The translations under genes and the position numbers were made by a program. 64,000 nucleotides of DNA from an uncultured Eubacteriales bacterium. Lineage in GTDB: Bacteria > Bacillota > Clostridia > Oscillospirales > Oscillospiraceae. The notes beneath the pieces were generated by a model. That model searched no databases. It saw nothing but the letters and a program-made list of their open reading frames with translations, and had not been told where the DNA came from. The stretch covers positions 1-64,000 of the forward strand of contig URDJ01000005.1 of assembly GCA_900546615.1 (NCBI GenBank), read 5' to 3'. Of the stretch, positions 61,160 through 64,000 are shown piece by piece. Each line of letters starts with the position of its first letter. Positions within the stretch are counted from its first letter, which is position 1.

Positions 61160-61891
61160 TTACTCTCCTTTCACGAACTCGCCCAGCGGATATACCTCTA
61201 GGACCTCGTTCTCTATCCGCGCGGCCGCCTGCTGCGGCGTCATGTGCCAGTTGGTCGGGCAGGGGGAGATGACCTCCACGCAGGTGTAGCCCTCGCCCCG
61301 CATCTGCTTTTCAAAGGCAGTGCGTATGTACTGCTTCGTCTTGAGTATGCTCGCCGCGTCATGTACGCTGCCCCGGGCAAGATATGCCACGTCGAACTGG
61401 CTGAGCAGACCCATGATGTTCACCGGGTCGCCGTTGAGTTCGGCGCTGCGTCCCTTCTCCGAGGTCGCCGTCTTCTGACCCACCAGCGTCGTGGGCGACA
61501 TCTGCCCGCCCGTCATGCCGAACACGCCGTTATTTACGATTATCTGCGTTATCTTCTCGCCTCTCTGCGCCGAGTAGAGCGTCTCAGCGATGCCTATGGA
61601 TATGGCGTCGCCGTCGCCCTGATAGGTAAACACAAGGTTCGCCGGCCTCGTGCGCTTGATGCCCGCTGCGGCGGCTGCCGTGCGGCCGTGAGCGCTCTGC
61701 AGCAGGTCCACCGCCAGCGAACGGTTCACCAGGCAGGCACAGCCGACCGCCAGGGTACCTATCGCCCTGTCGGACATGCCCATCTCGTCGAGCACCTCAC
61801 CTATCAGCCTTATCACTATGCCGTGACCGCAGCCGGGACAAAACGAGTTCGCCGCATAGATCGTATCCGGTATTTTCTTGGTTATGGCCAT
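61160..61891 (-). CDS. 2-oxoacid:ferredoxin oxidoreductase, beta (thiamine diphosphate) subunit
   Basis: 243 residues with SFCPGCGHGIVIRL near 17 and the ThDP/Mg motif YQGDGDAISIGIAE near 89, ending IIVNNGVFGMTGGQ. Four Cys positions are compatible with the beta-subunit iron-sulfur site. Forms the active site with the alpha subunit encoded 1 bp upstream. Confidence 0.93.
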   Translation of the reverse strand: MAITKKIPDTIYAANSFCPGCGHGIVIRLIGEVLDEMGMSDRAIGTLAVGCACLVNRSLAVDLLQSAHGRTAAAAAGIKRTRPANLVFTYQGDGDAISIGIAETLYSAQRGEKITQIIVNNGVFGMTGGQMSPTTLVGQKTATSEKGRSAELNGDPVNIMGLLSQFDVAYLARGSVHDAASILKTKQYIRTAFEKQMRGEGYTCVEVISPCPTNWHMTPQQAAARIENEVLEVYPLGEFVKGE

Positions 61892-61892
61892 A

Positions 61893-62963
61893 TCAGTACG
61901 CCTCCTTCACATTGCCGGCGAGAATACTGCGCACAAGCTCCACCAGCTCCTCGCTGTCCGCCACCTTGCGGCCCGTCGGGTCCGAATAGACCTTTGTGCC
62001 CTTCGCATGCAGGGCAACGTCCTCTACCATCTGCCCGCAGGCGTTCATCTCGACCGTCAGATAGCCCTTTATCTTCCCGTTATACTTCTCCAGCGCCTTC
62101 TCCGGGAAGGGCCAGAGGGTGATGGGACGCAGCAGGCCTATCTTCAGGCCCTCGCCGCGGCCTATCTTTATCGCTTCCTTGCACACGCGGGAGCTTATGC
62201 CGTAGGCCACAAGGATCAGCTCGGCGTCCTCACACTCGACCTCCTCCCACTCCTGCAGCTCGTCGTGCATCCTGCCGTAGCGCTCGCGGATGTGCGGGTC
62301 GTAGTCGTCGTAGGCGTAGTCGTAATAGATGACGTCCGTCATCTTGCGGCCCGTCGGGTGCTCCGCGTCGCGCCCCTTGAGCGTCCAGGAGAACTTGTTT
62401 ATGTCGTGCTCCACAGGTGCGGGCAGCTCAACAGAACCCATCATCTGGCCGATCGCCGCGTCGGAGAGGACGATGACGGGAGTGCGGTACTTCTCGGCCG
62501 TGTCGAATGCCTTGAAGACAAAATCCACGTTCTCCTGCACGGAGGCCGGGGCATAGACCGGTGCCTTGTATCCGCCGTGGCCGCCGCCCTTCGTCGCCTG
62601 GAAATAGTCGGCCTGACCCAGCACCACGTTGCCGAGGCCGATGCCGTAGCGCATGACGTCCACGATGACCGCCGGCAGCTCCATCGAGCTCAGATAGGAG
62701 ATGCCCTCCTGCTTGAGCGAGAAACCGGGGCCGGCCGAGCTGGTCATCGCCCTCTGACCCGCCGCCGCAGCGCCTATCACCATGTTGATGCCCGCCAGCT
62801 CGGACTCAGTCTGCACAAACTCTCCGCCCGCCTCGCGCATGTGCGAGGACATGTATTCCAGTATCTCCGTCTGCGGCGTGATGGGATAGCCCGCAAACAT
62901 GCGGCAGCCGGCGCGTATGGCGCCCTCAGCCAGCGCGTAATTGCCCTTCATCAGCTTTTTCAT
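61893..62963 (-). CDS. 2-oxoacid:ferredoxin oxidoreductase, alpha subunit
   Basis: 356 residues of the VorB/KorA type: GNYALAEGAIRAGCRMFAGYPITPQTEI at the start (quoted in part: AGYPITPQTE), TESELAGINMVIGAAAAG, and SSAGPGFSLKQEG. The gene order delta-alpha-beta-gamma and the sizes match VOR/IOR/KOR-type enzymes. The best guess is branched-chain or aromatic 2-oxoacids, because of the neighbouring amino acid dehydrogenase and acyl-CoA synthetase; 2-oxoglutarate cannot be excluded. Confidence 0.92.
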   Translation of the reverse strand: MKKLMKGNYALAEGAIRAGCRMFAGYPITPQTEILEYMSSHMREAGGEFVQTESELAGINMVIGAAAAGQRAMTSSAGPGFSLKQEGISYLSSMELPAVIVDVMRYGIGLGNVVLGQADYFQATKGGGHGGYKAPVYAPASVQENVDFVFKAFDTAEKYRTPVIVLSDAAIGQMMGSVELPAPVEHDINKFSWTLKGRDAEHPTGRKMTDVIYYDYAYDDYDPHIRERYGRMHDELQEWEEVECEDAELILVAYGISSRVCKEAIKIGRGEGLKIGLLRPITLWPFPEKALEKYNGKIKGYLTVEMNACGQMVEDVALHAKGTKVYSDPTGRKVADSEELVELVRSILAGNVKEAY

Positions 62964-63175
62964 ACCGTCTCGCTCCCTTCTTCAATGGAAAACACATAGT
63001 CCGGGCACACCGTATAGCACATGCCGCAGTAGATGCACTTGCTCTCATCCACCGCTATCGTCCGGTAGCCTTTGGCATTGACCTCCTCGGTGAACTTCAG
63101 CGCGCCGCGCTTGCAGTTGCGCACACAATTGCCGCACGCCTTACAGTTTTCAGTCCTCAGGGTGATTTTGCTCAC
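62960..63175 (-). CDS. 2-oxoacid:ferredoxin oxidoreductase, delta (ferredoxin) subunit
   Basis: 71 residues with two CxxCxxCxxxC clusters (CKACGNCVRNC; CIYCGMCYTVC) for two [4Fe-4S] centres. Starts at a GTG (63175) with GGGGAGG nine bases upstream; its end overlaps the alpha gene. It carries electrons from the thiamine site to free ferredoxin. Confidence 0.93.
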   Translation of the reverse strand: MSKITLRTENCKACGNCVRNCKRGALKFTEEVNAKGYRTIAVDESKCIYCGMCYTVCPDYVFSIEEGSETV

Positions 63176-63322
63176 GGAAATTTACCTCCCCATAAAAATT
63201 CTTTGTGCATTTCATGCGTCCGCAGAGCCGTACGGCAAAATGTTATGGACATAATTACAAAAAGGAATTATAATGACAGAAAGTCCCGATTTGTCGACAT
63301 GCTAAGTGCGAACTGGCAAATT

Positions 63323-63550
63323 TGTCTACTTCAAAATAGTTTGTGTCTACATAGACACGGGCGCTATTTTTGCTGTATGACCCTATAACCGTATTAAATA
63401 TAGCACTAATACACAAATACAGTCAATGTTTTTGCAATATTTTTGACGACATAGCAAATTGCTTTTGCCTTGTCTACAAATTTCGCGTGTCTACAGCAAC
63501 ATTTGCGTTAATTTGAACAAAAGCACATTGTCTACATTGTATATGTAGAC
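63323..63550. repeat. Cluster of TGTCTAC motifs and inverted repeats
   Basis: TGTCTAC occurs at 63323, 63344, 63471, 63488 and 63529 on the plus strand. Two copies are part of inverted repeats: GTGTCTA-CA-TAGACAC (63343-63358) and GTCTACAT-N5-ATGTAGAC (63530-63550), the latter ending two to three bases before the ribosome site of the next gene. Irregular spacing (21, 127, 17, 41 bp) speaks for protein-binding sites rather than a tandem repeat. Confidence 0.7.
63397..63426 (-). promoter_or_regulatory. Promoter of the 2-oxoacid fermentation operon
   Basis: Minus strand TTGACT (63426-63421), 18-bp spacer, TATATT (63402-63397), about 220 bp before the ferredoxin-subunit start, leaving a long leader (63176-63390). 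The leader carries an inverted repeat of the TGTCTAC motif at 63343-63358, so control after initiation or by a bound protein is possible. Confidence 0.55.
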
Positions 63551-63562
63551 GGAGGAGGTCTC

Positions 63563-64000
63563 ATGGTCAACAACGGAGTTTGTCCCCCCGACATATATGT
63601 GAAGCTGACTTTCGGCAGCAGCATGACAAGAGAATGCATGTCGGTCTACAGGCAAAAGGCCACTGACTCCGACGAATTCATTTGCGTCCACTATGACGAG
63701 ACCCCCATCGGACAGCATATGATAGACTTCCTCATCGTCTCGAACGCCTGTCTGCCCTCCCTGGTATCCAAGATGAAGCATGACCTGAGACTTATTCAGG
63801 CGCAGAACTTCGACCATCATCTCGTGCCGGTCTATCTTGAAAACACCTTCGGGCTGTACAACGATGTCAGGAACCTTCATTCCTGGTGGGCCTCCAGCAT
63901 GCCTCTCAACCAGCTCTGGAACGACTTCAACAACTACAGGTTCTACAGCCAGCATCCCAGCCCATACCTCATCGAGACCTACGACGAGGTGGACAGGCTC
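63563..64000 (+). CDS. Unrecognised protein, cut by the window edge
   Basis: Open frame from an ATG with GGAGGAGG four bases upstream to the end of the window (146 codons, no stop). The peptide begins MVNNGVCPPDIYVKLTFGSS and is soluble, rich in Tyr, His and Asp, without signal peptide or membrane segment. I do not recognise the family from this portion. Its start lies just behind a perfect inverted repeat and it is divergent from the 2-oxoacid operon. By position it could be that operon's regulator, which is only an inference. Confidence 0.6.
   Translation, partial: MVNNGVCPPDIYVKLTFGSSMTRECMSVYRQKATDSDEFICVHYDETPIGQHMIDFLIVSNACLPSLVSKMKHDLRLIQAQNFDHHLVPVYLENTFGLYNDVRNLHSWWASSMPLNQLWNDFNNYRFYSQHPSPYLIETYDEVDRL

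Noticed and set aside
63323..63550. Repeats at the right end as a CRISPR array
   Set aside because: The repeated unit is only seven bases and the spacing is irregular; no cas genes.

Overview
The window looks like the chromosome of a strictly anaerobic, fairly GC-rich Gram-positive bacterium of the class Clostridia (an Oscillospiraceae-like gut fermenter is my best guess). The grounds are strong AGGAGG-type ribosome binding sites almost everywhere, clostridial gene families (Etf/acyl-CoA dehydrogenase, ferredoxin-dependent 2-oxoacid oxidoreductase, ADP-forming acyl-CoA synthetase, LarA-like protein, VTC/DUF4956 cluster), and no respiratory genes. No rRNA, tRNA, CRISPR array or intact mobile element was seen.

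Layout. (1) 0.1-14.4 kb: a leftward acyl-CoA degradation locus with a KAS III-like protein, a complete Liv-type ABC importer, a CoA-transferase, two alpha/beta hydrolases, a TetR regulator, an acyl-CoA dehydrogenase and EtfBA, plus a divergent MaoC-type hydratase. Three copies of a TGAAT-N4-RTTCA operator tie the promoters together. (2) 14.4-14.9 kb: a decayed IS30-family transposase. (3) 15.1-21.1 kb: PucR-type regulator, DUF917 protein, NCS1 permease and PepD-like dipeptidase. (4) 21.1-25.4 kb: a heterodimeric ABC exporter and a YgbA-DUF454 fusion protein behind one strong promoter with inverted-repeat operators. (5) 25.5-30.5 kb: LacI regulator and a ribose-type sugar operon that has lost DNA: 22 codons of an L-fucose-isomerase-like gene abut the 3' half of a sugar ABC ATPase, followed by an intact permease, RbsD/FucU-like mutarotase and ribokinase. 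(6) 30.7-34.5 kb: carbohydrate-binding lipoprotein, DUF4956 membrane protein, a frameshifted VTC-type polyphosphate polymerase gene and an AraC-type regulator.

(7) 34.7-53.5 kb is the most interesting part: two operons around a LacI regulator encode a glycerol-dehydrogenase-like enzyme, two divergent TIM-like isomerases, a LarA-like nickel-pincer protein, a split transketolase, a taurine/sulfonate-type ABC importer with two different permeases and two different ATPases, a transaldolase-like protein, a TauE/SafE exporter, an RpiB-like isomerase, two Rpe-like epimerases, a zinc alcohol dehydrogenase and a class II aldolase. There is no sugar kinase. The usual phosphate-binding motifs look altered in most of the sugar-phosphate enzymes. 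I infer a pathway for an anionic sugar analogue, possibly a sulfosugar related to but not identical with the sulfo-TK and sulfo-TAL routes.

(8) 53.5-63.2 kb: a leftward operon for amino-acid or 2-oxoacid fermentation: four-subunit 2-oxoacid:ferredoxin oxidoreductase, ADP-forming acyl-CoA synthetase, two transporters, a 2-hydroxyacid dehydrogenase and a Glu/Leu-type amino acid dehydrogenase. Together these can turn an amino acid into an acyl-CoA, reduced ferredoxin and ATP. (9) 63.2-64 kb: a control region with repeated TGTCTAC motifs and the start of an unrecognised gene cut by the window edge.
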